From positions 1 to 42,120 of the forward strand of contig JAZUCT010000042.1 of assembly GCA_045639255.1 (NCBI GenBank): a stretch of 42,120 nucleotides of DNA, written 5' to 3'. Positions 17,379-25,591 of this stretch are shown here, in pieces. The stretch is from JAZUCT01 sp045639255. GTDB taxonomy: Bacteria; Bacillota; Clostridia; Christensenellales; UBA1242. Positions within the stretch are counted from its first letter, which is position 1. Every line of letters starts with the position of its first letter. The translations under genes and the position numbers were made by a program. The notes beneath the pieces were generated by a model. It made no database searches. It saw only the letters and a program-made list of their open reading frames with translations, and was not told the origin of the DNA.

Positions 17379-18721
17379 GTTTGCTTTTTTTGTTGTTTAT
17401 TTCTTTTAAAGTTTTTTGCTTTAACAAAATTTTTTTCTTGCGCTTCGTATTGGCTTATTCGTTCACTTACACCACCAAATCTTGCACTTATTTTTTGTGC
17501 CTTTTGCTTAGCATAACTTCTTTTTTTATTATTTAATATTTTTAAATTTGTTTGTGATTTTAAGTAAGTTTTTTTTGCTGTTTTTGTGTTATAAAAATAA
17601 AAATTAAGTTCACCTAAATCTGCTTTTTCAATTTCAGAATTTGTTTTTTCTTGAACTTCATTAAGCAATGCCATATCATCTTGTGTGCTAACAAGGGTTA
17701 TTGCCCTGCCTTCTTTTCCTGCCCTTGCAGTTCTGCCAATTCTGTGCAAGAAAAATTCAAGTGTTTGTGGCATATCGAAATTAATAACATAATCCACATC
17801 TTTTATATCAATTCCCCTGCTGGCAATATCGGTTGCAACAAGCACTGCAATTTTGCCTTCCCTAACTTCACGCATAACGCGAGTTCGTTCAAACTGACTC
17901 ATATCGCCGTGCAATACTTTTGCTGAAATTTTGTTTTTTGAAAGGAAGTTTGCCACACTGGAACTCATTGCTTTTGTGTTGCAAAAAACAATGGAAAGAT
18001 AAGGATTTCGTTGTGTTAAAATTTTAAGAACAGCATCTTTCTTATTATCTTTTTTTACAATTGCAAATTCTTGCGTTATATTGGAAAGACTTTGATTTTC
18101 AATGCCAATTTCAATTTTTTGTGGATTATTTAAGATGTTATTTGCCAATTCTTTTATGTTCTCAGGGTAAGTTGCGCTGAACAACATTGTTTGCCTTAAT
18201 TTTTGCATACCTTTAAGAATTTTTTCAATATCTTGTTTAAAACCCATATCTAACATTTCATCAGCTTCATCAAGCACAACAGTTTTAATTGTGTGAAGTT
18301 TTAAACTTCGCCTTGAAATGTGATCCAAAATTCTGCCCGGAGTGCCTACAACAATTTTTGTTGTTTCGCTTTTAAGTGCTTTAATTTGCCTGCCCATATC
18401 AGCACCACCATAGATTGCAACAACACTTTCAGAATGCAAATATTTTGTTAACTTTTCAAGTTCTTTTGCAACCTGCATTGCAAGTTCACGAGTTGGGCAA
18501 ATAACCAAACTTTGAACGCCTTTTATTTCCAGCAAATTGTTAACAAGTGCAATTCCAAAAGCCAAAGTTTTTCCGCTTCCTGTTTCGCTTCGCACAAATA
18601 AATCTGTGCCCATTAATGCAAGTGGCGTTGCTTTTTGTTGAACTTCGGTTAATGTTTCAAGCCCCATATCTGCTATTGCATTTTTTATTTCAGGCTTGAT
18701 GTTTAATTCTTCAAACTTCAT
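17363..18721 (-). CDS. DEAD-box ATP-dependent RNA helicase (CshA/DeaD-like)
   Basis: This 452-aa RNA helicase acts in ribosome assembly, RNA decay or cold adaptation. All core motifs are visible: Q-motif FEELNIKPEI, Walker A SETGSGKT (45-52), PTREL, GTPGR, DEAD (151-154), SAT (182-184), HGDMSQFER, VATDIASRGID and HRIGRTAR (326-333). The last about 70 residues form a basic, Lys/Arg-rich tail instead of a structured RNA-binding domain, so it resembles the CshA/CshB group more than DbpA. AAGGA lies before the ATG. The leader contains a terminator-like hairpin (separate entry), which suggests conditional expression. Confidence 0.95.
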   Translation of the reverse strand: MKFEELNIKPEIKNAIADMGLETLTEVQQKATPLALMGTDLFVRSETGSGKTLAFGIALVNNLLEIKGVQSLVICPTRELAMQVAKELEKLTKYLHSESVVAIYGGADMGRQIKALKSETTKIVVGTPGRILDHISRRSLKLHTIKTVVLDEADEMLDMGFKQDIEKILKGMQKLRQTMLFSATYPENIKELANNILNNPQKIEIGIENQSLSNITQEFAIVKKDNKKDAVLKILTQRNPYLSIVFCNTKAMSSSVANFLSKNKISAKVLHGDMSQFERTRVMREVREGKIAVLVATDIASRGIDIKDVDYVINFDMPQTLEFFLHRIGRTARAGKEGRAITLVSTQDDMALLNEVQEKTNSEIEKADLGELNFYFYNTKTAKKTYLKSQTNLKILNNKKRSYAKQKAQKISARFGGVSERISQYEAQEKNFVKAKNFKRNKQQKKQTKKGR

Positions 18722-18737
18722 AAAATTTCCTTAAAAA

Positions 18738-18765
18738 ACAAAAGGTGCTTTTTTGCACCTTTTTT
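18738..18765 (-). promoter_or_regulatory. Leader hairpin (possible attenuator) of the DEAD-box gene
   Basis: Downstream of the minus-strand promoter and upstream of the helicase SD, AAAAGGTGC pairs with GCACCTTTT (9 bp, 6-nt loop), followed on the minus strand by TTTTGTTTTTT. No gene on either strand ends here, so it is not an ordinary terminator. It may be an attenuator or a stabilising leader structure. Confidence 0.55.
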
Positions 18766-18778
18766 AATCTCTGTTATT

Positions 18779-18808
18779 ATTATAACATAAATATATTTTA
18801 TGTGTCAA
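18779..18808 (-). promoter_or_regulatory. Sigma-A promoter of the DEAD-box gene
   Basis: TTGACA (18803-18808) and TATAAT (18779-18784) both match the consensus perfectly, with an 18-nt spacer. Confidence 0.85.
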
Positions 18809-18829
18809 ACTAACTTGGCATAATTTTGT

Positions 18830-18859
18830 TTGTTATGTTTTCTGTTTTTATGTTATAAT
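18830..18859 (+). promoter_or_regulatory. ppa: Sigma-A-like promoter of ppa
   Basis: TTGTTA (18830-18835) and TATAAT (18854-18859) are separated by 18 nt, ahead of a TTTAGGAG ribosome binding site. It is divergent from the helicase promoter. Confidence 0.6.
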
Positions 18860-18878
18860 AAATTTAGGAGATAATTAT

Positions 18879-19409
18879 ATGAATATTTGGCATGATATAA
18901 ATTCAAACAGAATTAACAGCGAAGATTTTATTGCTGTTATTGAAATTCCAAAAGGTTGCAAGAAAAAATATGAAATGGATAAGGAAACTGGGCTTATTAT
19001 GTTGGACAGGGTTCTTTCCACTTCAACACAATATCCATCAAACTATGGTTTTATTCCAAAAACACTTAGTGGCGATGGCGACCCACTTGATGTGCTTGTG
19101 TTAAGCAGTGAAACGCTTGAACCTTTAACTTTGGTGCGTTGCTATCCAATTGGAATGGTTACAATGTTGGATAATGGAAATAAAGATGAAAAAATTATTG
19201 CAATTCCGTTTGGCGACCCTTATTATAATGAATATAAAACCATTGATGATTTGCCAAACCACATAAGTGATGAAATGCTTCACTTCTTTAATGTTTATAA
19301 AGCGTTGGAAAAAGATGTTACAACAGTGAAAGATATGGACGGAAAACAGGAAGCAATTAAAACAATTAACGAAGCAAAACAAAGATATGTTGAATTTTTT
19401 AACAAATAA
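18879..19409 (+). CDS. ppa: Inorganic pyrophosphatase, family I (soluble)
   Basis: This 176-aa enzyme hydrolyses pyrophosphate to two phosphates and so drives biosynthetic reactions. The metal-binding signature D66-G-D68-P-L-D71-V-L-V matches Escherichia coli Asp65/67/70. The family segments IEIPKGCKKKYEMDKETGLI and YPSNYGFIPKTL are also present. Many Firmicutes use the unrelated family II enzyme or membrane pyrophosphatases, so this family I enzyme is a mildly informative trait. Single gene with its own promoter and terminator. Confidence 0.95.
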   Translation: MNIWHDINSNRINSEDFIAVIEIPKGCKKKYEMDKETGLIMLDRVLSTSTQYPSNYGFIPKTLSGDGDPLDVLVLSSETLEPLTLVRCYPIGMVTMLDNGNKDEKIIAIPFGDPYYNEYKTIDDLPNHISDEMLHFFNVYKALEKDVTTVKDMDGKQEAIKTINEAKQRYVEFFNK

Positions 19410-19416
19410 TTAAAAT

Positions 19417-19445
19417 AAAAAGTTGCCGTTTGGCAACTTTTTTTA
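19417..19445. terminator. Bidirectional terminator, ppa / valS
   Basis: AAAAGTTGCC pairs with GGCAACTTTT around a GTTT loop, followed by a T-run. The valS stop lies at its right edge. Confidence 0.88.
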
Positions 19446-21869
19446 GTTTTCTGTTTTTGGTTCTTCAATAATGTTTCCAAACACAAGATTTGGTTGTTGT
19501 GATTGAACATATGTTAATTGGTTAATTGAACCAACTGCTTTAATATCATATTCAACACTTTTTAAGAACTCTGTGTTTTCACTTGAAATTTCAAGTGATG
19601 AAATGAACACTTTTTGGCTTATTTTATTTGTTGACTTGAACTGACGAATGTTTGAAACAATTTCAACAACTTCATCGCCATTTTCAATAAGTTTTTTGTT
19701 TAATTCTGAACTGTCAAAATCATAGTAACCAGAAACATGAATTGATGGTTGTTGTTCGTGTTCAGCATAATATGCCATATAAATTTCTTCGGTTATATGT
19801 GGTAAGAACGGACTGAACATTTTAAGCATTGCTTTAAGAACTGTGTATGAAGCATATTTTGCACTATCGCATAAATCTTTGCCATAAATATCTGGATTAT
19901 AAAGTCTGCGTTTTACAATTTCAATATAGTTATCGCAGAAGTTCCAGAAAAATCTTTCAAGTTCGTTAAGTGCCAAACTCATATCGTAGCCATCAAGATG
20001 TTTTAAATAGTTCTTTTGAACTTGTTTGCATTTTTCAATTATCCACTTATCCATTGGGGCAAGTGTGATTTTTGTTGGCTTATAGTCTTGCAAAAATGAA
20101 AGCACAAATTTTGATGCATTCCAAATTTTGTTAACAAGTTTTTTTCCGCTATCGAAAGCATCGAAACTGAAAGCAGTATCTTTGCCAAGTGATAAACTTC
20201 CTGCCCAATATCTTGTTACATCGGCAGAATAAGTTTCCAAAATGTTTTGTGGTGAATTTTTATCGTTGCCTTTTGATTTTGCAAGTTTATCACCAGTTGC
20301 GCTGGTTACATAGCCTGAAATCATTAAATCTTTCCAAGGCAATTTGTTAAAGTGATATAAACTTTTAACAACTGTATAGAAATCCCAAACACGAATATTA
20401 TCGTGTGCATTTGGCCTTAAATTCATTGGAACCATTTCATCACTTAAACCTTTGTTTGTTACAAGGTTTAAACATATTTGTGGTGTTAATGAACTTGTTG
20501 CCCATGTATCCATAACATCAGTTTCGCCTTCAAATTCGGCGCAACCACAACTGCAAGCACGTTTTGGTTTGTGAACAAGTGGGTCAACTGGCAAATCTTC
20601 AATATCAGCAATCATTGGTTTGCCACAATTTTTACAGAACCAAACTGGGAATGGAACACCATAGAACCTTTGCCTTGAAATGCACCAATTCCATTGCAAG
20701 TTTTCAACCCAATTAAGATACCTTGCACGCATATTGCTTGGATTCCAATTAAGTTGCATACCTGCTTCGTATAGTTTTTCCTTATTTGATAAAACATCAA
20801 TAAACCATTGTTTTTTAACTGCAATTTCAATTGCTGTTCCGCATCTTTCGTGTGTTGAAACAGCATGAGTTATGCTTTCTTGTTTAATAAGAAAATTATT
20901 TTCTTTAAGTTTTTCAATAATCTGAGCCCTTGCATCTTTTATTTTAAGGCCTTCAAATTCGCCAGCAAGTGCTGTCATTCTTCCTGCATTGGTGAAACAT
21001 TCTTTTATTGGAAGATTATGTTTGCGTTGCCATTCTTTATCCACTGTGTCACCAAATGTGCAACACATAACAACACCAGAACCTTTGTTCATATCAACAA
21101 GTTCATCGGTTAAAACTTCAACTTCATAGCCAAAATAAGGAACAACAAGTTTTTTTGTTAACAAATGTTTGTTTTTTTCATCGTTAGGATTTATGAAAAC
21201 ACAACAAACACCCGCAAGCATTTCTGGCCTTGTTGTTGCAACTGTTACATAATCATCAGTTCCAGAAATATAGAATTTTAAATAGTTAAAAGTTGATTCA
21301 AGATCCTTGCTTTCAAGTTCGCTTTGAGCCACTGCGGTTCGGCATTCAGTGCACCAAAGTGCAGGGCTTTCTGCATGATAGATATAGCCTTTATTATATA
21401 AGTCAATGAATGATTGTTGGCTTATTTTTTGTGTTTCTGGTGCAATGCTTGAATAGTTATCTGTTAAATTGCAACTGAAACCAGCAGATTTATATAAAGC
21501 ATGAAATTCTTTTTCAAGTTCCCTTGTTATTTCAAGGCATTTATCAACAAATTCTGCCCTTGGAAGCATATATGCTGGTTTGCCAATTTTCTTTTCAACA
21601 TATCTTTCAGTTGGCAAGCCATTATCATCGAACCCAAGTGGAAAATAAACATTTTCGCCTTTCATTCTGTGGTGCCTTGCAACAACTTCAATGTGCATAT
21701 AACTTGATAGGTGCCCCATATGAATTTTTCCGTTAACAGTTGGTGGTGGTGTGTCGATTGAATAAACCTGCTTATTACTGTTTTTTTCGAACTTATAAAT
21801 GTTCTTTTCTTGCCAATAATCTTGCCACTTTTTTTCACTTTCTTTAAAGTTATATTTTCCGTCTAACAT
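19443..21869 (-). CDS. valS: Valyl-tRNA synthetase
   Basis: This 808-aa class I synthetase charges tRNA-Val. PPPTVNGKIHMGHLSSYMH contains the HIGH motif (HMGH). The second signature is DKLAKSKGN, a KMSKS variant. FPLGFDDNGLPTERYVEKK resembles the archaeal/actinobacterial-like ValRS lineage, and the long C-terminal coiled coil of common bacterial ValRS is absent. The editing domain (CP1) and the anticodon domain (PHITEEIY) are present. The chosen ATG at 21869 begins MLDGKYNFKESEKKW. A TTG at 21875 sits better behind AAAGGA and may be the real start. The leader is only about 35 nt and has no room for a T-box. Confidence 0.94.
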   Translation of the reverse strand: MLDGKYNFKESEKKWQDYWQEKNIYKFEKNSNKQVYSIDTPPPTVNGKIHMGHLSSYMHIEVVARHHRMKGENVYFPLGFDDNGLPTERYVEKKIGKPAYMLPRAEFVDKCLEITRELEKEFHALYKSAGFSCNLTDNYSSIAPETQKISQQSFIDLYNKGYIYHAESPALWCTECRTAVAQSELESKDLESTFNYLKFYISGTDDYVTVATTRPEMLAGVCCVFINPNDEKNKHLLTKKLVVPYFGYEVEVLTDELVDMNKGSGVVMCCTFGDTVDKEWQRKHNLPIKECFTNAGRMTALAGEFEGLKIKDARAQIIEKLKENNFLIKQESITHAVSTHERCGTAIEIAVKKQWFIDVLSNKEKLYEAGMQLNWNPSNMRARYLNWVENLQWNWCISRQRFYGVPFPVWFCKNCGKPMIADIEDLPVDPLVHKPKRACSCGCAEFEGETDVMDTWATSSLTPQICLNLVTNKGLSDEMVPMNLRPNAHDNIRVWDFYTVVKSLYHFNKLPWKDLMISGYVTSATGDKLAKSKGNDKNSPQNILETYSADVTRYWAGSLSLGKDTAFSFDAFDSGKKLVNKIWNASKFVLSFLQDYKPTKITLAPMDKWIIEKCKQVQKNYLKHLDGYDMSLALNELERFFWNFCDNYIEIVKRRLYNPDIYGKDLCDSAKYASYTVLKAMLKMFSPFLPHITEEIYMAYYAEHEQQPSIHVSGYYDFDSSELNKKLIENGDEVVEIVSNIRQFKSTNKISQKVFISSLEISSENTEFLKSVEYDIKAVGSINQLTYVQSQQPNLVFGNIIEEPKTEN

Positions 21870-21910
21870 AATCAATAAAATTTCCTTTGTTATTAAATAA
21901 TTCGCTAACA

Positions 21911-21939
21911 ATTATATAACATTCCATAAAAAAAAGCAA
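21911..21939 (-). promoter_or_regulatory. valS: Sigma-A-like promoter of valS
   Basis: TTGCTT (21934-21939) and TATAAT (21911-21916) are separated by 17 nt. The predicted transcript start is close to the coding region. Confidence 0.65.
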
Positions 21940-22004
21940 TGTTTTGAGTTATTGATTTGAAAATTATGAATAAAAAAAAGTTAATTGTTAAAACTATTAA
22001 CATA

Positions 22005-22019
22005 AACACAACTTGTGTT
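22005..22019. promoter_or_regulatory. Perfect 7-bp inverted repeat upstream of the TasA-like gene
   Basis: AACACAA, one base, then TTGTGTT, ending 8 nt before the AAGGAGG ribosome binding site. A second, looser inverted repeat (GTTAAT and ATTAAC) lies just upstream (about 21979-22001). It could be an operator or a small leader hairpin. Confidence 0.4.
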
Positions 22020-22037
22020 AAAAATAAGGAGGGAAAA

Positions 22038-22631
22038 ATGCAAGAAAACAAACCAAGAAAAAGAAATAATGCCTCGTTAATTGCCATTATTACTTTAAGC
22101 ATTTTGCTTGTTGGAACTTTGGCAATTGGTGTTACTGGTGCATTCTTTGGTGCAACCAATAATGCCGGTGGTGATATCACATTGGGTGACCCTGTTAACA
22201 TTAACATCACTCAGGGTGGAGCAAGTGCAACTGCATTAACTTTTGCTGGAACTGCAATGCCTGGAACTGTTTACGATCAAACTATTGGTGTTACAACACC
22301 TACAAACACTTCTGATTGCGTTGTTAGGGCAAAAATCACAATCACCAATAACGATGGTGCATCGACCAATGTTACCGCAGAAGTTAACGCAACAGATTGG
22401 CAAACAGGTGATGATGATTATTATTACTATAAAGGCACAATGAGTTCTGGCGATAGCGTTGGTTTTGTTAATTCAGTAACTATTCCAAAAACATTAACAA
22501 ATCTTGATGCAAACAAAACTTACACAATCACTGTTGTTGTTGAAGCAATTCAATATGCTAACGGTGCTGCAAGTGAAACTTGGACAACTGCACCAGAAGA
22601 TTGGGTTAATAGTTATGGTGTAGGTGCATAA
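22038..22631 (+). CDS. TasA/camelysin-like secreted protein with SipW-type signal peptide
   Basis: The ATG at 22038 (197 aa) directly follows a consensus AAGGAGG; an upstream in-frame ATG has no SD. A basic N-terminus (KPRKRNN) and a hydrophobic stretch (SLIAIITLSILLVGTLAIGV) are followed by TGAFFGATNNAGGDITLGDP. This arrangement, Ala-Phe then a G.(I/L).(L/V) strand about 15 residues on, is what SipW-dependent substrates such as TasA show. The mature part is beta-rich, Thr/Asn-rich and cysteine-poor, with repeated V-T-I-T-N strands. It is probably released by the SipW-like peptidase encoded at 8598 and may polymerise into fibres (inference). Its C-terminal half matches that of the protein at 24130. 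Confidence 0.75.
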   Translation: MQENKPRKRNNASLIAIITLSILLVGTLAIGVTGAFFGATNNAGGDITLGDPVNINITQGGASATALTFAGTAMPGTVYDQTIGVTTPTNTSDCVVRAKITITNNDGASTNVTAEVNATDWQTGDDDYYYYKGTMSSGDSVGFVNSVTIPKTLTNLDANKTYTITVVVEAIQYANGAASETWTTAPEDWVNSYGVGA

Positions 22632-22638
22632 CTAAGTT

Positions 22639-22667
22639 AAAAAAGCGTGAAATCACGCTTTTTTTAT
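22639..22667. terminator. Bidirectional terminator after the TasA-like gene
   Basis: AAAAAAGCGTGA pairs with TCACGCTTTTTT around a 2-nt loop, and T-runs occur in both directions. It serves the TasA-like gene and probably also the convergent LysM-GH18 gene. Confidence 0.85.
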
Positions 22668-22699
22668 TAAAATAACAAGTTTTTTAAGAATTTTTTTCG

Positions 22700-23980
22700 T
22701 TAAAGCACTTTGTTAATATTAAACATACTTTTTAAAACTAAATATCCAACATTCCAAAAATTATTAATTGTCCAATAACTTACACCGCCAAGATTAAATT
22801 CATTCACCAGTGACAGTTTTGCCTGTATGCTTCTTGCATTTTCAAACCACACAATATGTCGGTTTCCGTTGTTATCTGTATAATTAAAATATGGTGTTTG
22901 AGATTTTTCATCGAACATTATCTGACTTCCCTTTTCAATTGCAAGGTTAAGTGCACCATTTATTGTTAAAGTTGTTGCAACCGAGCCTTGAACAAATGGT
23001 AATGTCCAATCGTAAGCATAATTTGGCATTCCCATTAAAATTTTTTCTGGTGGAATAACTGTTACTGCATATTCAATAACCCTTCTTACTTCGCTATATG
23101 GTGAAACTGCCATAGGTGGACCATAAATATAACCCCATTCGTAAGTCATAATTATAACCCTATCAACAATTGCACCTATTGCCTGATAATCGTGCGCTTC
23201 ATACAGCAACCCTTGTTGGTTTGAAGAATATTTTGGGGCAACTGCAACACTTAAACTGAACCCATATGGCGATAGTTGATTTTTAAGGTTTTGCAAAAAA
23301 TTAACATAGTTTTGCTTATCGGCTGGATAGATATATTCAAAATCAATATCAACCCCATAATAATTTTTTGCTTGCAAGGTAACAATTATGTTATTAATTA
23401 ATGTTTGTTGAACTTCCATATCGGTTAAAATTATATGTGCAAGTTCAGAATCGAATCCACCACTCATTCCAATATTGGTTACAACCATAAGTGGTGCAAC
23501 ATTATTTCTGCGTGCTGTGTTAATTAAATTTTGTTCATAAAGAATGAACAAACTGCCATCTTCTTTTGCCTGATAACTGAAAATTGAAAGATATGTTAAA
23601 TATGGCAATGCTTTGGTTAAATTTTGTGTTGAAATGTTTGCAACCGCATAGCCATTAACATCAATGCTTCGCTTATTGCTTTCAATGGTTGGTATGTTTA
23701 AAATATCACCAATCATAAGTCTGTTTGGATTTGCAATTTGCGGATTGGCATTTATTAAATCCTGCAAATCCACACCATAAAAATTTGCAATTTTCCACAT
23801 GGTTTCACCTTTTGTAACTGTGTGTGGAATTGTTGCAATATCCACAACAATATCTTGCCCAACAACAAGGCTGTCGGGTTTATCAAGTTGATTATCTGTA
23901 ACAAGTTTTTCAATTGTTACACCATAGCGATTTGCGATTTTATAGAGTGTGTCGCCACCTTGAACAACATGAATTATCAA
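22700..23980 (-). CDS. LysM-LysM-GH18 spore-type glycoside hydrolase (SleL/YaaH-like)
   Basis: This 426-aa protein has LysM units at residues 2-46 (VVQGGDTLYKIANRYGVT) and 52-97 (HTVTKGETMWKIANFYGVD), then a GH18 barrel (about 106-420). The catalytic motif is D211-I-D213-F-E215, with Glu215 as the acid. There is no signal peptide, as in YaaH/SleL/YdhD, which are made in the mother cell and stay in the coat or cortex. Family members are N-acetylglucosaminidases acting on cortex muramic-lactam peptidoglycan during germination. The start is TTG with AAAAGGGGGG upstream, because no ATG fits. A mother-cell-like sigma element lies upstream. Confidence 0.9.
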   Translation of the reverse strand: MIIHVVQGGDTLYKIANRYGVTIEKLVTDNQLDKPDSLVVGQDIVVDIATIPHTVTKGETMWKIANFYGVDLQDLINANPQIANPNRLMIGDILNIPTIESNKRSIDVNGYAVANISTQNLTKALPYLTYLSIFSYQAKEDGSLFILYEQNLINTARRNNVAPLMVVTNIGMSGGFDSELAHIILTDMEVQQTLINNIIVTLQAKNYYGVDIDFEYIYPADKQNYVNFLQNLKNQLSPYGFSLSVAVAPKYSSNQQGLLYEAHDYQAIGAIVDRVIIMTYEWGYIYGPPMAVSPYSEVRRVIEYAVTVIPPEKILMGMPNYAYDWTLPFVQGSVATTLTINGALNLAIEKGSQIMFDEKSQTPYFNYTDNNGNRHIVWFENARSIQAKLSLVNEFNLGGVSYWTINNFWNVGYLVLKSMFNINKVL

Positions 23981-24004
23981 AATTATTTCCCCCCTTTTAT
24001 CAAT

Positions 24005-24034
24005 ATTTTGTATGATATTTGCAACTTTTTGGTT
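24005..24034 (-). promoter_or_regulatory. Possible mother-cell sigma (sigma-K/E-like) promoter of LysM-GH18 gene
   Basis: On the minus strand AACC, 16 nt, then CATACAAAATA resembles the AC-N16-CATA pattern of sigma-K, and the CATACA core also resembles sigma-E. Downstream bases do not fit fully, so this is only a candidate. Confidence 0.3.
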
Positions 24035-24077
24035 AAAATTTTTATATATTTAAATTTAAACAAAAATATAATTTTGT

Positions 24078-24106
24078 TTTACAAAACACAAAAAATAGTG
24101 TATGAT
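24078..24106 (+). promoter_or_regulatory. Sigma-A promoter of the membrane-anchored TasA-like gene
   Basis: TTTACA (24078-24083) and TATGAT (24101-24106) are separated by 17 nt. A TTTTGT and ACAAAA inverted repeat overlaps the -35, a possible operator. Confidence 0.65.
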
Positions 24107-24129
24107 GTTTTTAAGGGAGGCATTATAAA

Positions 24130-24780
24130 TTGGAAAATTATGAACAATTACATGGTCAAACAATTGCTGAACAAAACAAGCAACTGATTGATTCAATAAG
24201 AAAAAAAGCAAATAAACCTCCTGCAAACAACACTTGGTTAACTGTTCTTTGGGTTATTGCTATGGTTGTGTTAATTGCTGGTGCAATAATTGGTATCTGG
24301 CTTGCAACAAGGCCAATTAAAACTAATAATAATGATAACTTAATTATTTCTGTAAATGGACATGAATCAAATGAACAAGAATTGCAAAATTTAAAATTCC
24401 CTATGGATACGGTTGATTATCAATTATCTGTTTGCAATAATAAACAAAGTGATGTTAATGTATATTTCAGATTTTCTGCCTTAACTTTTGTTGAAGGTGT
24501 TTTGGAAAATAATATATTGGAATTTGTTCCGCCAACATCAAATATTAATAATTTCTTCTATGATGAAGAACAAGATACTTGGTATTACTTAGGATATTTG
24601 GAAGTTAACGAACAAGTTAAAATTTGTTCAAAAGTTAAACTAAAAGGCAATGAAACTTCAAACCTATATGCAGGCAAAAGCGTTGGTTTTAGTTTAATTA
24701 TTGAAGCTGTTCAAGCAAGTGCTGATTATGTTTGGCTTAATTCATCAGAAGAATGGCTTACTTTGATGGGAATTAAATAA
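24130..24780 (+). CDS. Membrane-anchored TasA-like protein
   Basis: This 216-aa protein starts at TTG behind GGGAGG. Residues 1-38 are hydrophilic and cytoplasmic, 39-64 form one membrane span (WLTVLWVIAMVVLIAGAIIG), and the rest should be outside. The C-terminal segment FSLIIEAVQASADYVWLNSS to GIK aligns by eye with the TITVVVEAIQYANGAASETW to GVGA end of the protein at 22038. The upstream phrase D.WYYLGYLE likewise matches DDYYYYKGTM, so the two are homologous. This one lacks the Ala-Phe SipW cleavage region and has a long cytoplasmic head, so it probably stays membrane-bound as an anchor, nucleator or regulator of the secreted partner. That role is inference. Confidence 0.7.
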   Translation: MENYEQLHGQTIAEQNKQLIDSIRKKANKPPANNTWLTVLWVIAMVVLIAGAIIGIWLATRPIKTNNNDNLIISVNGHESNEQELQNLKFPMDTVDYQLSVCNNKQSDVNVYFRFSALTFVEGVLENNILEFVPPTSNINNFFYDEEQDTWYYLGYLEVNEQVKICSKVKLKGNETSNLYAGKSVGFSLIIEAVQASADYVWLNSSEEWLTLMGIK

Positions 24781-24798
24781 AATTAAATAAAATAAAAT

Positions 24799-24830
24799 AA
24801 AAAAATGCGAATTTAAATTCGCATTTTTTG
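24799..24830. terminator. Bidirectional terminator, TasA-like / jag
   Basis: A perfect palindrome, AAAAATGCGAATTT followed by its reverse complement, flanked by A- and T-runs. It ends 3 nt before the jag stop codon. Confidence 0.88.
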
Positions 24831-24831
24831 T

Positions 24832-25581
24832 TTATCTTGGTTTTAAATCAATAACTAAATGTCTGTTAGGTTCTTTGCCTTCTGAATAAGTTATGCAATA
24901 TTTATCGCTTTGAAGAACACTGTGAATTATTCTTCTTTCATAACTGTTCATAGGTTCAAGTGCAATTTTCTTTTTGGTTTTTGCAACTTTATGTGCTGTT
25001 CTTATTGCAAGTTGCCTTAAAATTTCATCGCGTTTGCTTCTGTAATTTTCAATATCAATTATGATTTTGCGGTTATCTTTGCTTACAGCATCTAGTGCAG
25101 CATTGCACAAAATTTGAATTGCTTTTAGGTTTTCACCTCTGTGCCCTATAAGTTTTGCGCCATCATTTTCGCTTCGAACAGAAATGTTAATTCTTTCTTC
25201 GTCGGCACTTACAATAAATTTTGCTTCCATTTGCATTTGTTTAAAAAGTTGCCTTAAAAAGTTATCCAAAATTTCTGGTGCATTTTCATCAACCACATAA
25301 ACTTTTTCTTCTTTAACTTCTGGTTCACTAACTTCTGCTTCTGGGTTAACAACTTTACCTTTTGGTTGCAAAACAACTTCTTCCAAATTTTCAGTTTGTT
25401 CATCGGCTTGTTGTGTTTCTGCTTTATTTTCAATAACTGTTAAACGAACTTTATATGGAGAGAATAAACCACCCATATTAAGAATTGTTACATTAACTTC
25501 TTCTTCTGTTTTGTTAAGTTCTTTTAATCCGTTTTGAATTGCTTGATTTAAACTTTTTCCTGTTGCTTCTATACTTTGCAT
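24832..25581 (-). CDS. jag: Jag/KhpB RNA-binding protein
   Basis: This 249-aa protein has an N-terminal Jag_N domain (residues 1-50, TGKSLNQAIQNGLKEL and a GGLFSPYKVRLTV end). An acidic, disordered linker (about 55-105) follows. A type II KH domain carries IGHRGENLKAIQ as its GxxG loop, and a C-terminal R3H domain includes RRIIHSVLQ. With KhpA it binds RNA and affects cell elongation and division in Firmicutes. It is the last gene of the rpmH operon, 10 nt after yidC, the classical position. Confidence 0.94.
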   Translation of the reverse strand: MQSIEATGKSLNQAIQNGLKELNKTEEEVNVTILNMGGLFSPYKVRLTVIENKAETQQADEQTENLEEVVLQPKGKVVNPEAEVSEPEVKEEKVYVVDENAPEILDNFLRQLFKQMQMEAKFIVSADEERINISVRSENDGAKLIGHRGENLKAIQILCNAALDAVSKDNRKIIIDIENYRSKRDEILRQLAIRTAHKVAKTKKKIALEPMNSYERRIIHSVLQSDKYCITYSEGKEPNRHLVIDLKPR

Positions 25582-25591
25582 TTTTCTTCCC

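Noticed and set aside
21870..21960. T-box riboswitch upstream of valS
   Set aside because: Only about 35 nt separate the promoter and the start, and no T-box sequence or antiterminator is visible.
21957..22037. Upstream ATG for the TasA-like protein
   Set aside because: It has no SD, while AAGGAGG lies at the right distance before 22038 and gives a normal signal peptide.
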